Positions 34,702 through 43,834 of a stretch of DNA of 64,000 bases are shown one piece after another. The translations under genes and the position numbers were made by a program. Under the pieces are notes generated by a model. That model made no database searches. It saw nothing but the letters and a program-made list of their open reading frames with translations, and had not been told where the DNA came from. Numbering within the stretch: the first letter of the stretch is position 1; each line of letters begins with the position of its first letter. Location: the NCBI GenBank assembly GCA_030430165.1, contig JAUIGL010000020.1, forward strand, positions 16,588 to 80,587, given 5' to 3'. The stretch comes from a bacterium (GTDB taxonomy: Bacteria; Desulfobacterota; Binatia; HRBIN30; CADEER01).

Positions 34702-35793
34702 TCAGACTTGGAAGCCGTAGACCTCGGCGGCGTTCTCGCAGGTGACCTTGCGTAGCACTTCCGGGCCGTGCTGGGCGAGCGGAGACTCGGCCACCGCCTT
34801 GCGCGAGTGCGGCCAGGTGCTGTCGCCGTGCGGGTAGTCCGACGCCCACATCACGTTGCCGGCGCCGATGCGCGGGATCAGCTCGACTCCGAGTTTCTCG
34901 TCCTCGTAGGTGGTGAACACCTGGCGCGCGAAGATCTCGCTCGGCAGCATCTCGATCTTGTGATTCTTGATCTTCGAGCCGTACTTGTGCAGCTCGTGGT
35001 CGAGGCGCTCGATGACGTAGGGGATCCAGCCGAGGCCGGCCTCGCCCATGACGAACTTGACGCGCGGACGCTGCTCGAGAACGCCGGAGAAGATCAGCCC
35101 GGCGAGCGTCTCGTCGAGCTGCATCGGCACCACGGCGACGGCCGCCGGCATCTCCCACGAGCCGAGCTTCATCTGCAAGCTGTGCAAACCTCCCGACAGA
35201 TGCACGTGGATCGGAATGCCGGCTTCCTGCGCCGCGTCCCAGAACGGCGTCCAGGCGTCGGCGAAGATCGGCTCGCCGCGACCGACCGTGCTGCTGACGA
35301 TCGCGCCCCGGTGACCGAGCTTGGCGCAACGCTCGAGCTCTTGCCGCGCCACCTGCGGATCGTACGACGGGATGTCCGGCAACAAGATCAGGCGGTCGGG
35401 AGCCACACCCTGGAATTCCGCCGCCCAGTCGTTGTAGACGCGCGCCACCTGCTCGTGCAGCGCGGCGTCGGTGACGTTCAGCTGAGTGCAGGTCGGGCCG
35501 TAGATTACCTGAGCGCGAACCCCGTCGCGGTCCATGTCCTCGAGCCGGGTATCCGGCTGCCCCGGTCGGAAACCGTGATCGTGCGCCGCGATATAGCCGC
35601 TTTCCTTGCGACCGCTCGGCGAAACCCGCCGGCCGTCGCAGAACCAGTACGGCCCGTCGGCCGTCTCCTCGACGTGCGGGCCGCGCTCGCGCCAATCTTT
35701 CGGCAACCGCGCCGACCACACGTCGGGCGGCATCGCGTGGATGTCGAGGTGGTCGTCGGCAGAGATCAGGACCTGGTCGGCGGGAAGGGACAT
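34702..35793 (-). CDS. Amidohydrolase-family metal-dependent hydrolase
   Basis: This 363-aa TIM-barrel protein is of the amidohydrolase-2 (ACMSD-like) family: ISADDHLDIH (His15 and His19 as probable metal ligands), HVHLSGGL, GEAGLGWIPY and WASDYPHGDS. Members hydrolyse or decarboxylate cyclic acids. It heads the operon with the two CoA ligases, 37 bp from the FadD3-like gene, so it may open or decarboxylate the acid that is then activated. Confidence 0.82.
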   Translation of the reverse strand: MSLPADQVLISADDHLDIHAMPPDVWSARLPKDWRERGPHVEETADGPYWFCDGRRVSPSGRKESGYIAAHDHGFRPGQPDTRLEDMDRDGVRAQVIYGPTCTQLNVTDAALHEQVARVYNDWAAEFQGVAPDRLILLPDIPSYDPQVARQELERCAKLGHRGAIVSSTVGRGEPIFADAWTPFWDAAQEAGIPIHVHLSGGLHSLQMKLGSWEMPAAVAVVPMQLDETLAGLIFSGVLEQRPRVKFVMGEAGLGWIPYVIERLDHELHKYGSKIKNHKIEMLPSEIFARQVFTTYEDEKLGVELIPRIGAGNVMWASDYPHGDSTWPHSRKAVAESPLAQHGPEVLRKVTCENAAEVYGFQV

Positions 35794-35813
35794 GCGCTGC
35801 TCCTATGATTCGA

Positions 35814-35825
35814 TGGTTGCAACCG
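35814..35825. promoter_or_regulatory. GGTTGCAACC palindrome in a divergent promoter
   Basis: A perfect 10-bp palindrome within ATGGTTGCAACC lies between the amidohydrolase (minus) and P450 (plus) genes. The same ATGGTTGCAACC string is present at 5464-5475 beside the 19-bp dyad. It is a candidate operator shared by two divergent catabolic promoters. Confidence 0.35.
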
Positions 35826-35988
35826 GCGCCGCGGCGAGATCGCCGCGATCAGTTGATAATCCCACTTTCGTTCCTGTATAACAATGATCTCATTATGTGC
35901 CAACGACCCTCTTCACCGGAGCCACGGCGATCCGATCCACATCGCCGCGGCGTCGACCAGGCTCACCGCTAGAGCCCGGAGGAAACTA

Positions 35989-37236
35989 GTGAACGTGCTC
36001 GAGCGGGACTTCTTCACCGACCCCGAAATTCTGCAGGACCCCGCGCCGTACTATACCGCCCTGCGCGAACACGGCCCGGTCTGGAGAGAGCCGCATCAGG
36101 ACGTCGTCATCCTCTCCGGCATCCGCGAGATCATCGACACCTACGCCGACCACGAGCACTTCTCGGCGATCGTCGCCGCGCTCGGGCCGCTGGTGAAGGT
36201 TCCCGAACCGGAGGAAGGCGAGAGCTGGGGCGAGGTCATCGAGCGCCGCCGCGCCGAGATCCCGATGGGCGACATGCTCACCTCGATCGACCCTCCCGTA
36301 CACACCCGCCATCGCGCGCTCGCTGGCAAGCTCTTCACTCCCAACCGGCTCAAAGAGAACGAAGAGTTCATGGCCAGCCTCGCCGACAGCTTGATCGACG
36401 AGCTCGCCGCCCGCGACGAGGTGGAGTTCTGCAACGCCTACGCCAAGCCCTTCACCCTGCTCGTCATCGCCGACCTGCTCGGGGTACCGCGCGAGGACCA
36501 TGCCCAGTTCCGCGGCTGGCTGCGCGGCGACAAGGGAAACGTCGGCAACCCCGACGGCGAGCACAGCGGCGACCAGGTCTTCGCCAACCTCGATCCGTAC
36601 TTTACCGGCTACATCGAAGCGCGGCGCGCTTCGCCGAGCGACGACGTGCTGGGCCGTCTCGCCAACGTTCGCTTTCCCGACGGCGAGGAGCCCGAGGTCG
36701 CCGACATCGTGCGCCTCGCCACGATCATCTTCGCCGCCGGCCAGGAGACGACGGCTCGCCTGCTGTCGACTGGGATGCACATCCTCGCCCAGCAGCCCGC
36801 CCTCGCCGACAAGCTGCGCGCCGAGCCCGACGCAATCCCGAATTTCGTCGAGGAGTGCCTGCGCCTCGAAGGTCCGATCAAGAGCACCTTCCGCATGGCC
36901 CTGCACGACTCCACCATCGGCGACGTCGCGGTGCCGGCGGGGACGATCGTCATGGGACTGATCGCCGCCGCCAACCGCGACCCGCGCGTCTTCGACGACC
37001 CCGACCGCTTCGACGCCGAGCGCCGCGGCGCGCGCCGCAACATCGCCTTCGGTCACGGCGAACACTTCTGCCCCGGCGCCAGTCTCGCTCGCGCCGAGGC
37101 GCGGATCACCTTCGAGCGCCTGCTGGCGCGTTTCGACGAGATCGAGTTGGTGCAACCGTTCGAGCCGCACTACGCAGAGACCTTCATCATCCGCGGCCTC
37201 GAGCGGCTGCCTCTCCGCTTCGCCTCCGGCCGCTAG
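35989..37236 (+). CDS. Cytochrome P450
   Basis: This 415-aa bacterial P450 has the I-helix oxygen-activation motif AGQETT (residues 250-255), the ExxR pair Glu289/Arg292 and the haem-binding loop FGHGEHFC with Cys361. A GTG start at 35989 is chosen because CCCGGAGGAAA lies just upstream; in-frame sequence before it is not P450-like. It is predicted to hydroxylate an unactivated C-H bond of a terpenoid, steroid or alkyl substrate. No ferredoxin is adjacent. It is followed after 68 bp by an HSD10-like SDR that could oxidise the alcohol. Confidence 0.92.
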   Translation: MNVLERDFFTDPEILQDPAPYYTALREHGPVWREPHQDVVILSGIREIIDTYADHEHFSAIVAALGPLVKVPEPEEGESWGEVIERRRAEIPMGDMLTSIDPPVHTRHRALAGKLFTPNRLKENEEFMASLADSLIDELAARDEVEFCNAYAKPFTLLVIADLLGVPREDHAQFRGWLRGDKGNVGNPDGEHSGDQVFANLDPYFTGYIEARRASPSDDVLGRLANVRFPDGEEPEVADIVRLATIIFAAGQETTARLLSTGMHILAQQPALADKLRAEPDAIPNFVEECLRLEGPIKSTFRMALHDSTIGDVAVPAGTIVMGLIAAANRDPRVFDDPDRFDAERRGARRNIAFGHGEHFCPGASLARAEARITFERLLARFDEIELVQPFEPHYAETFIIRGLERLPLRFASGR

Positions 37237-37304
37237 CCAGCCGAGCGAACTGACGATCCGTATACAACCGGCGTTGCGACGCCGATGAGGAGGACTTCGA
37301 TTCC

Positions 37305-38066
37305 ATGGAGATCAAGGGAAAAGCAGCGGTCATCGTCGGCGGAGCTTCGGGGATGGCGAAAGCCACCGCGGAGATGCTGGTGCGCGAGGGCGGACGGGTA
37401 TCGATCCTCGACCTCCCTACCTCCAAAGGTGAGGAAGTCGCCAAGCAGCTCGGCGGCACCTTTCACCCGTGCGACGTCACCGATTTCGCCGGAACCGAAG
37501 CGGCGCTGGCGGCAGCCTGCGACGACCTCGGCGCCCTGCACGTCGTCTGCAACACCGCCGGCGGCGGCATCGTCATGCGCACCCTGAGCAAGAAGGGGCC
37601 GCACCCGCTCGAAGATTTCCAACGAGTCATCGACCTCAACCTGGTGGCGACGTTCAACGTCGCGCGGCTCGCGGCGGCGCGGATGAACGAGAACGACGCC
37701 GACGAGGGGGGCGAACGCGGCGTCATCATCAACACTGCTTCGATCGCCGCGTTCGAGGGCCAGATCGGCCAGATCGCCTACACCGCGGCCAAGGCCGGCA
37801 TCGCCGGAATGTGCCTGACCATGGCGCGCGATCTCGGCAGTCTCGGAATTCGCGTCATGGCGATCGCGCCGAGCCTCTTCCTCACCGGCCTGACGTCAAT
37901 GGTCCCCGAGGAGATGGCGGCCCCGCTCACCGCCGGCGCCGCCTTTCCCAAGCGCATGGGCAAGCCCGAAGAGTACGCCCGCGTCGCCCAGGCGATCATC
38001 GAAACGCCGATGCTGAACGGCTCGACCATCCGCCTCGACGGAGGACAACGCTTCCAGCCGAAGTAG
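37305..38066 (+). CDS. HSD10-like SDR (3-hydroxyacyl-CoA dehydrogenase type 2-like)
   Basis: This 253-aa SDR closely resembles 17-beta-HSD type 10/type 2 3-hydroxyacyl-CoA dehydrogenase: IINTASIAAFEGQIGQIAY, MARDLGSLGIRVMAIAP, and the C-terminus PMLNGSTIRLDGGQRF. The HSD10 family oxidises 3-hydroxyacyl-CoAs and hydroxysteroids with NAD+. The catalytic YxxxK is YTAAK. It follows the P450; a paralogue is at 42008. Confidence 0.88.
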   Translation: MEIKGKAAVIVGGASGMAKATAEMLVREGGRVSILDLPTSKGEEVAKQLGGTFHPCDVTDFAGTEAALAAACDDLGALHVVCNTAGGGIVMRTLSKKGPHPLEDFQRVIDLNLVATFNVARLAAARMNENDADEGGERGVIINTASIAAFEGQIGQIAYTAAKAGIAGMCLTMARDLGSLGIRVMAIAPSLFLTGLTSMVPEEMAAPLTAGAAFPKRMGKPEEYARVAQAIIETPMLNGSTIRLDGGQRFQPK

Positions 38067-38119
38067 AATCGCGGATTGCTCGTTGCCACAACGGTGCTGA
38101 GGACCAATAATCTCGGACC

Positions 38120-38737
38120 ATGCCCCCCGAAGAGGAACGACAGCCCGCCGAGATGGACTGGAAGAAGGAACGCGCCAACCTGAAGAAGGTCGGCCTGGTC
38201 CACTTCCTGGCCGTGATGGCGGCGCTCACCCTGTGGGGAGCTGCCGACTCGTGGGCCAGCGTCAGCGGCTGGTGGCTGGCGCGGGCGGCGGCAGTCATCA
38301 ATGCGATCATCGCCGCGACGGTCATCGCCGGCATCGTGCACGAGTGGGGGCACTACACCGGGGCGCGGCTGGCGGGTTCGGTGACGAGGGCGTTCAAAAA
38401 GCCCGCCGGCTACTTCTTCATCTTCGACTTCCCCTTCGACGCCAACGACAGCCGCCAGTTCCTGTCGATGAGCTGGGGCGGCATCCTCGCCCCCTGGCTG
38501 CTGGTGCTGCTGATCGCCGCCTCGGTGCCGATCGACAATCCGAGCCGCGCCATGCTGGTCGCGGTGCTGGTCATGCGCGCGGCGCAGGCGTCCTTCTTCG
38601 AGATCCCGGTCGTCCTGCGCACCGCTGGCGGCGGCGATCCCAAAGCCGAGCTCGAACGCCGTTTGGGCGAAGGCGCTCTCGCCACCAGCCGCTACGCCGG
38701 TGGCGCGGTCGGCGTCCTCGCCTACCTCGCCATCTGA
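38120..38737 (+). CDS. Membrane protein with HEWGH zinc-protease-like motif
   Basis: This 205-aa protein has a charged N-terminal tail (about 25 residues) and four likely membrane segments (about 25-43, 52-73, 115-138, 145-165). The second ends in VHEWGH, with His74, Glu75 and His78 matching HExxH, as in M50 site-2-type intramembrane metalloproteases. A clear second M50 motif (NxxPxxxLDG) is not seen; FDFPFD at about 106-111 is the nearest. Either a divergent intramembrane protease or a catalytically inactive relative is possible. It shows no obvious link to the catabolic genes. Confidence 0.6.
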   Translation: MPPEEERQPAEMDWKKERANLKKVGLVHFLAVMAALTLWGAADSWASVSGWWLARAAAVINAIIAATVIAGIVHEWGHYTGARLAGSVTRAFKKPAGYFFIFDFPFDANDSRQFLSMSWGGILAPWLLVLLIAASVPIDNPSRAMLVAVLVMRAAQASFFEIPVVLRTAGGGDPKAELERRLGEGALATSRYAGGAVGVLAYLAI

Positions 38738-38810
38738 ACGCGAGTTGCGACCCGCGACCAGGCAACGGCACGTTGCCAAACATCCCGGCATCGTCGAATA
38801 TCGAAGGTCG

Positions 38811-40631
38811 ATGCTCGCAAGACTCCTCTGCCTGATCCTCAGCCTCACGCTCTTCGCACCGACCGCACGCGCCTATCGCGGTCTCGCCAGCTGTCCCGAC
38901 CTGGTACCGCTCAACCCGATCGTCGTGCCGGATCAGGCGCGGCGATGCGGGCGCACGGTGGCGCGAGCGGCGCGGCGCTACGTCAACCGCGCGCTACGCG
39001 CGCAGCAGAGTTGCCTGCTGCGCCTGCAAAAGGGCGAGACCACCGGCAACCCGGCGCGCCGGTGCGTTGCGCAGGCCCGCTTCTCCGACCAGACGATCGC
39101 GATGCCGTCCGACCCGAAGACCGCTCTTCGGCTGCAGCGGGCAACGCGGCGCCTGCGCGAATCGATTTCGAGCGCCTGCGACGCTTCGGCCAGCGCGGCG
39201 CTGGCGGCGTGCGCCGCCGAGCCCGCCGGTCTGGCGGACTGTGTTCTCTGGGAGCAACAGAGTCACATCCAGCATCTGCTCGAACAGCAGTTCGGCGAAG
39301 TCGAGCCCGTCTCCAAGCCCGCCATCCGCTGCCAGCGGGCGATCGCCGCGGCTGCGCGCGGCTTCGTCGCTCGCAACCTCGCCGCAGAGCAGCGCTGCCT
39401 CGATCGCAACAACCAAGCGACTGGCGACCGCGGCGCCCAGTGCCTCGGATCGGTCGAATCGAGCAATCGAGTCGCGCCGCTCGACGCGCGCACTGCCGAG
39501 CGCGAATCCCGCGCGGAAGCAACGCTACGGCGCGCACTGGCACGGCACTGCTCAGCGAAGGCACTGGCTGAAATCGACGCCTGCACCAGCGACCCCGGCC
39601 AACTCGGCGATTGCCTGGCCTGCTCGCACCGGCGCGAATCGATGCTCCTCGTGCAGGGCCAGCGCGGCGGTACTGCCGATCGCCCCACCACCCACTTCAT
39701 CGATTGGTCGAGCCTCGCCAACCCGGTGCTCCAGGAGAGCGATCGGATGATGAAGAACCAGTCGGTCGTTTACGACCAAGGGTACTTCTACGTCTTCACC
39801 GGTCAGCGCTTCGAGCCCGACTTCACCGGCTCGCGCAAGCAGTGGCTCTACCGCACATCCGACTTTCACGCTTTCGAGAAGCTCGACCCGCCCAACCTCG
39901 GCCGCTTCTTCGGCAGCACGCAGTCGATCGACGGGACCTGGCATCTGACCACCAACGGCGGCGTCGGCGGCGGCAAGTTCGAGATCTTTCACTCGACCTC
40001 TACCGACTTGCTCGACTGGGTATCGCTGACCTCGCTGACGCCGGGCCTGATGGAGAACTCGATCATCGACGGCTCGTTGACCAAGCGCGACGGCTACTGG
40101 TTCCTCACGTTCAAGGACCGGGCGCTGCAGAAACCCTTCATCACCCGTTCGCAAACCGCGCTACTCGACGGCACCTGGATGACTCCCCACCGCGCCTTCG
40201 CCGGGACCGATGATCCGATCTTCGGCTTCGTCGAGGCCGCTCATTTCATGACCATCGACGGTGTGCAGCGCGTGGTCGTGACCGGGCGCGATCTCGAACG
40301 GGTCCGCTGCACCCCGGCCTACCACATCATCTACACCTGCGACCACGAGCCGTGGATCTACACCATCGACCAGCCGACCACGGACCTGGCGACATGGAGT
40401 CAGTGGAACCGGCCGACCCAGCTGCGCGTCCCATTCGAGGATTGGAATACCTTCGCCCACGCCAACACTGGCCACATCGCGGATTGGCGGCAGCACGACG
40501 GCTTCTTCTACCTGTCGTATTCCGGCTCGAGCGACGGCGACAGCTTCGAGTTGCGCGGCCACGGCAAGCTCGGCCTGGCGCGCTCGCGCGACCTGGTGCA
40601 TTGGCGCGTCGCCGGCGACCTGCGCGACTGA
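38811..40631 (+). CDS. Secreted protein: Cys-rich helical region plus GH43-like five-bladed propeller
   Basis: This 606-aa protein has a signal peptide (about residues 1-22, cut near ARA-YRG). Residues 25-300 are helical with repeated pairs of Cys and Arg-rich helices (RRCGRTVARAARRY, IRCQRAIAAAARGF), likely disulphide bonded. The C-terminal 280 residues look like a glycoside hydrolase family 43/62-type beta-propeller (YVFTGQRF, WLYRTSDFHAF, FHSTSTDLLDW, LARSRDLVHW). It should be exported and may bind or cut carbohydrate. Catalytic acids cannot be assigned with confidence. Confidence 0.65.
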   Translation: MLARLLCLILSLTLFAPTARAYRGLASCPDLVPLNPIVVPDQARRCGRTVARAARRYVNRALRAQQSCLLRLQKGETTGNPARRCVAQARFSDQTIAMPSDPKTALRLQRATRRLRESISSACDASASAALAACAAEPAGLADCVLWEQQSHIQHLLEQQFGEVEPVSKPAIRCQRAIAAAARGFVARNLAAEQRCLDRNNQATGDRGAQCLGSVESSNRVAPLDARTAERESRAEATLRRALARHCSAKALAEIDACTSDPGQLGDCLACSHRRESMLLVQGQRGGTADRPTTHFIDWSSLANPVLQESDRMMKNQSVVYDQGYFYVFTGQRFEPDFTGSRKQWLYRTSDFHAFEKLDPPNLGRFFGSTQSIDGTWHLTTNGGVGGGKFEIFHSTSTDLLDWVSLTSLTPGLMENSIIDGSLTKRDGYWFLTFKDRALQKPFITRSQTALLDGTWMTPHRAFAGTDDPIFGFVEAAHFMTIDGVQRVVVTGRDLERVRCTPAYHIIYTCDHEPWIYTIDQPTTDLATWSQWNRPTQLRVPFEDWNTFAHANTGHIADWRQHDGFFYLSYSGSSDGDSFELRGHGKLGLARSRDLVHWRVAGDLRD

Positions 40632-40636
40632 CGGCC

Positions 40637-40803
40637 TAGAGGTCTGGCCGAAAAATGGACTTCTGCTGCGAATCGCCATCCATCCTCGATGGCTGCGTCG
40701 CCGAACGCTCGACGTATCGCCGGATACGACTTTGCATTCGGCTCCTTGCCCTCGAGGCGGCTGCCGATTCTCGCGACGAAGCCACTTTCCGGCCAGACCT
40801 CTA
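40637..40803. repeat. 167-bp segment with perfect 14-bp terminal inverted repeats
   Basis: TAGAGGTCTGGCCG at 40637-40650 is the exact reverse complement of 40790-40803. The intervening 139 bp contain no gene. The segment fills the gap between two convergent genes, and its right arm supplies the stop codon of the SDR at 40801. It could be a MITE-like element or a long bidirectional hairpin. Confidence 0.5.
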
Positions 40804-41760
40804 CGGCTCGAGCTTCTCGTCGATCATCTCCTCGGACACCGCCCACAGGCGTTCGGCGGCGGCCGGGTCGAGGGCGTAGGAGCGGACGCCGCTCTGCGCC
40901 CCTTCCGAGTCGTCGACCTCGGCGATGCCGCAGTCCTCGAGATAAAGCGCGCCGCGTCCTTCGAGCTCGGGCGCGGTGGCGGCGTAGACACTGGTGGCGG
41001 CGCCCGCTTCGACCGACTTGAAACGCAGCTCGCCGCTCGGCGAACGCTTGCTGAGGAACTCGAAGTCTTCCGCCACCATGTGTCGCGACAGGTCGGTCAT
41101 GATCACCCCCGGGTGCAGAGCGTTGGCGCGCACCCCGCGCTCGCGCATGCGGCGGTCCAACTCGACGGCGAAGAGAATGTTCGCCGTCTTCGACTGACCG
41201 TAAGCCGACCATTTTTCGTACGGTCGGTTCTCGAACGCAATGTCGTCGAAGACCACCGGCGACATCTGGTGTCCGCGCGAGCTCAGCGACACCACCCGCG
41301 CCGGCGCGGCGCGCAGTAGAGCCGGCGCCAGCAAACCGGTCAGCAGGAAGTGGCCTAGGTGGTTGGTGCCGAACTGAAGCTCGAAGCCGTCTTCGGTGGT
41401 GTCCTGCGGACACGCCATCACGCCGGCGTTGTTGATCAGCAGATCGAGCTTGTCGTGACGCGCGAGGAAGCGTTCGGCAAAGGCGCGGATGCTCGCCATC
41501 GAGCCGAGCTCGAGCTCTTCGATCTCGACCGAGTCGTCGCCGGAGGCGGCGCGGATCTGCGCCGCGACCCCTTCCCCCTTGGCGAGGTCGCGAGCGGTGA
41601 CGACGACCTTCGCCCCCTTCGAGGCGAGGGCGCGCGCCGTCTCCGCACCGAGACCCCCTGACCCGCCGGTGATCAGGGCGAGCTTACCGCCGAGATCGAT
41701 GCCGTCGAGAACCTCGTCCGTGGTCGTATCGTGGCCAAACTTCGTTCGCTCGCTCGCCAT
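40801..41760 (-). CDS. SDR of the retinol-dehydrogenase/WW-oxidoreductase type
   Basis: This 319-aa extended SDR has ITGGSGGLGAETARAL (residues 30-45), INNAGVM at about 110, and catalytic YGQSK in the second half. This subfamily reduces or oxidises retinoids, steroids and other lipids. It is monocistronic and convergent with the GH43-like gene. Confidence 0.85.
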   Translation of the reverse strand: MASERTKFGHDTTTDEVLDGIDLGGKLALITGGSGGLGAETARALASKGAKVVVTARDLAKGEGVAAQIRAASGDDSVEIEELELGSMASIRAFAERFLARHDKLDLLINNAGVMACPQDTTEDGFELQFGTNHLGHFLLTGLLAPALLRAAPARVVSLSSRGHQMSPVVFDDIAFENRPYEKWSAYGQSKTANILFAVELDRRMRERGVRANALHPGVIMTDLSRHMVAEDFEFLSKRSPSGELRFKSVEAGAATSVYAATAPELEGRGALYLEDCGIAEVDDSEGAQSGVRSYALDPAAAERLWAVSEEMIDEKLEP

Positions 41761-42007
41761 GTATTGCCGCCTTTCTCAAATCTCGGACCATCCAGCGAAC
41801 CATAGGCCAGCGCCGCTTTCCAGCGGCGCCCGGACACCCCCCTTGCCAATTTCCTCGCCAGCAGCGACCCATTAATGGACGAAGACCGCAGGCGGTGCCT
41901 CACTTCGCCGCCAGTTCCCGCCCGGCCGCGCGCCCGGCACCCACACCGACAATTGTAATCAATCGAAGACGAGGGCGCCGCCGGCGCGCTCAACAGCGGA
42001 GGGGAAT

Positions 42008-42778
42008 ATGGATCTCAATGGAGCATCAGTACTGGTCACGGGAGGCGCTTCCGGCATCGGCGAAGCCAGCGCGCGGCAGCTGGCGGCGCGCGGCGCCCGG
42101 CCTTTGATCGCCGACCTCAACGAGGAGAAGGGGCAGAAGGTCGCCGGCGAGCTCAACGGAGCGTTCGCCAAGACCGACGTCACCAGCACCGAGCAGGTGC
42201 AAGCCGCCGTCGACGCGGCGCTGGCACTGGGCCCGCTGCGCGGCGTCGTCAACGCGGCAGGACTCGGCAACGCCAATCGCACCGTCGACCGCAAGGGCAA
42301 CCCGTTCCCGCTCGACCAGTTCGAGTTCGTGATCAAGGTCAACCTGATCGGCACCTTCAACTGCATCCGCCTCGCCGCTGCGGCGATGTCGAAGCAGGAT
42401 GCGGTCGACGACGACGGCCAGCGCGGCTCGATCGTCAACATGGCCTCGGTCGCGGCGTTCGACGGCCAGATCGGCCAGGCCGCCTACTCGGCGTCGAAGG
42501 GCGGCGTCGTCGGACTCACCCTGCCGGTGGCGCGCGACCTCGCCGCGGTCGGCATTCGCGTCAACACGATCGCTCCCGGACTGATCGACACGCCGATCTA
42601 CGGACAGGGCGAGGCTTCGGAAGCGTTCAAAGCCAACCTCGGTCGCAACGTCCTCTTCCCCAAGCGCCTCGGCTCGGCCGACGAGCTCGCCTCGGTGGTG
42701 GTCGAGCTGATCACCAACGACTACATGAACGGCGAAACGCTGCGCGTCGACGGCGGCATTCGCATGCCGCCGAAGTAA
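42008..42778 (+). CDS. HSD10-like SDR (3-hydroxyacyl-CoA dehydrogenase type 2-like)
   Basis: This 256-aa SDR resembles HSD10: IVNMASVAAFDGQIGQAAYSAS, VARDLAAVGIRVNTIAPGL and a C-terminal NGETLRVDGGIRM. The NAD motif is TGGASGIG. It is coupled by a 14-bp gap to a crotonase gene, so the pair may perform consecutive hydration and oxidation of a CoA ester. It is a paralogue of the 37305 SDR. Confidence 0.9.
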   Translation: MDLNGASVLVTGGASGIGEASARQLAARGARPLIADLNEEKGQKVAGELNGAFAKTDVTSTEQVQAAVDAALALGPLRGVVNAAGLGNANRTVDRKGNPFPLDQFEFVIKVNLIGTFNCIRLAAAAMSKQDAVDDDGQRGSIVNMASVAAFDGQIGQAAYSASKGGVVGLTLPVARDLAAVGIRVNTIAPGLIDTPIYGQGEASEAFKANLGRNVLFPKRLGSADELASVVVELITNDYMNGETLRVDGGIRMPPK

Positions 42779-42792
42779 GGGGGAAGAGAGCG

Positions 42793-43545
42793 ATGGCAGA
42801 CGAGTTACTCACTGAACGACGCGGACGCGTCCTCCTGATGACGATGAATCGGCCGAAGGCGCGCAACGCGGTCAACAGCGCGCTCGGCCAGGCGCTGGTC
42901 GCGGCGATCGCCGAGCTCGATTCCGACGACGGCCTCACCGCCGGCGTTCTCACCGGCGCCGGCAGCGGCTTCAGCGCCGGCATGGATCTCAAGGAGTTCG
43001 CCACCGGCGGACCGCCGAAGGGCTTCAACGAGTTCCTCACCCAGGGAAGCAAGAAGCCGATCATCGCCGCGGTCGAGGGATTCGCCCTCGCCGGCGGACT
43101 CGAGATCGCGCTCACCTGCGATCTGATCGTCGCCGCCAAGGGGGTCAAGCTCGGCATCCCCGAGGTGAACAAGGGGCTGTTCGCCGCCGGCGGCGGACTG
43201 TTCCGCCTGCCGGCGCGCATCCCTTCCGGAGTCGCCATGGAAATGGCGCTCACCTCGGACCCGATCACCGCCGAGTACGCAAACGAGATCGGCCTGGTGG
43301 CGCGCCTCGCCGACGAGGGCAAAGCGGCCGAGGTCGCACTCGAGCTCGCCGAGCGGATCGCCAAGAACGCTCCGCTGGCAGTAGCGGCGAGCAAGCAGAT
43401 CATCCGCCAAACCCAAGGCATGACCGAGGAAGAGGCCTGGAAGATGCAGGCACCGCTGCTCGGCAAGGTCTTCACCAGTCAGGACGCAATGGAAGGCCCG
43501 CGGGCGTTCGCCGAAAAGCGCGAACCGAAGTGGACCGGCAAGTAG
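42793..43545 (+). CDS. Enoyl-CoA hydratase/isomerase
   Basis: This 250-aa crotonase has MTMNRPKARNAVNS, FSAGMDLKEFATGG, VEGFALAGGLEIALTCDL and a complete C-terminal helix ending AFAEKREPKWTGK. The GGGAAGAG site precedes the ATG. It works with the HSD10-like SDR upstream in beta-oxidation. Confidence 0.9.
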   Translation: MADELLTERRGRVLLMTMNRPKARNAVNSALGQALVAAIAELDSDDGLTAGVLTGAGSGFSAGMDLKEFATGGPPKGFNEFLTQGSKKPIIAAVEGFALAGGLEIALTCDLIVAAKGVKLGIPEVNKGLFAAGGGLFRLPARIPSGVAMEMALTSDPITAEYANEIGLVARLADEGKAAEVALELAERIAKNAPLAVAASKQIIRQTQGMTEEEAWKMQAPLLGKVFTSQDAMEGPRAFAEKREPKWTGK

Positions 43546-43567
43546 CGCTTCGCTAGCGCGAAGCGCG

Positions 43568-43834
43568 TCCAAAGCCCAGCGCAGCCATATGGCTGCGCTG
43601 GGCGTCCCAAGCTCGGCTACGCCTCGCGTCCCAACGGCGCGAGCGCGCAGCGCCGCACCGGTCCCAAGCGGCTTCGCCGCGGGGCGGCCTGGTTAACCTC
43701 GCGGCGAAGCCGCTTGGGACGAACGGCAAGCGCAGCGAAGCCGTTCTTGGGACGGCGTTGCGCAGCAACGCCTTGGGACGCCCCGGCTTCGCGCGAGCGA
43801 AGCCGGGGCATTGGGACCGCGCCGCGAGGCGGCG
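43568..43834. repeat. Array of hairpins separated by GTCCCAA/TTGGGAC
   Basis: The gap between two convergent genes consists of palindromes. It begins with a perfect 30-bp palindrome (43574-43603, centre CATATG). Next come GTCCCAA-spaced stems. A perfect 21-bp inverted repeat follows, starting GTCCCAAGCGGC (43661-43681) and mirrored at 43700-43720. On the right the spacer reads TTGGGAC between further stems. The spacer orientation thus flips at about 43690. Similar arrays lie at 48603 and 56430. Confidence 0.75.

Noticed and set aside
35884..35988. Longer N-terminus for the P450 from ATG 35884
   Set aside because: The extra 35 residues are not P450-like and CCCGGAGGAAA sits directly before the GTG at 35989.
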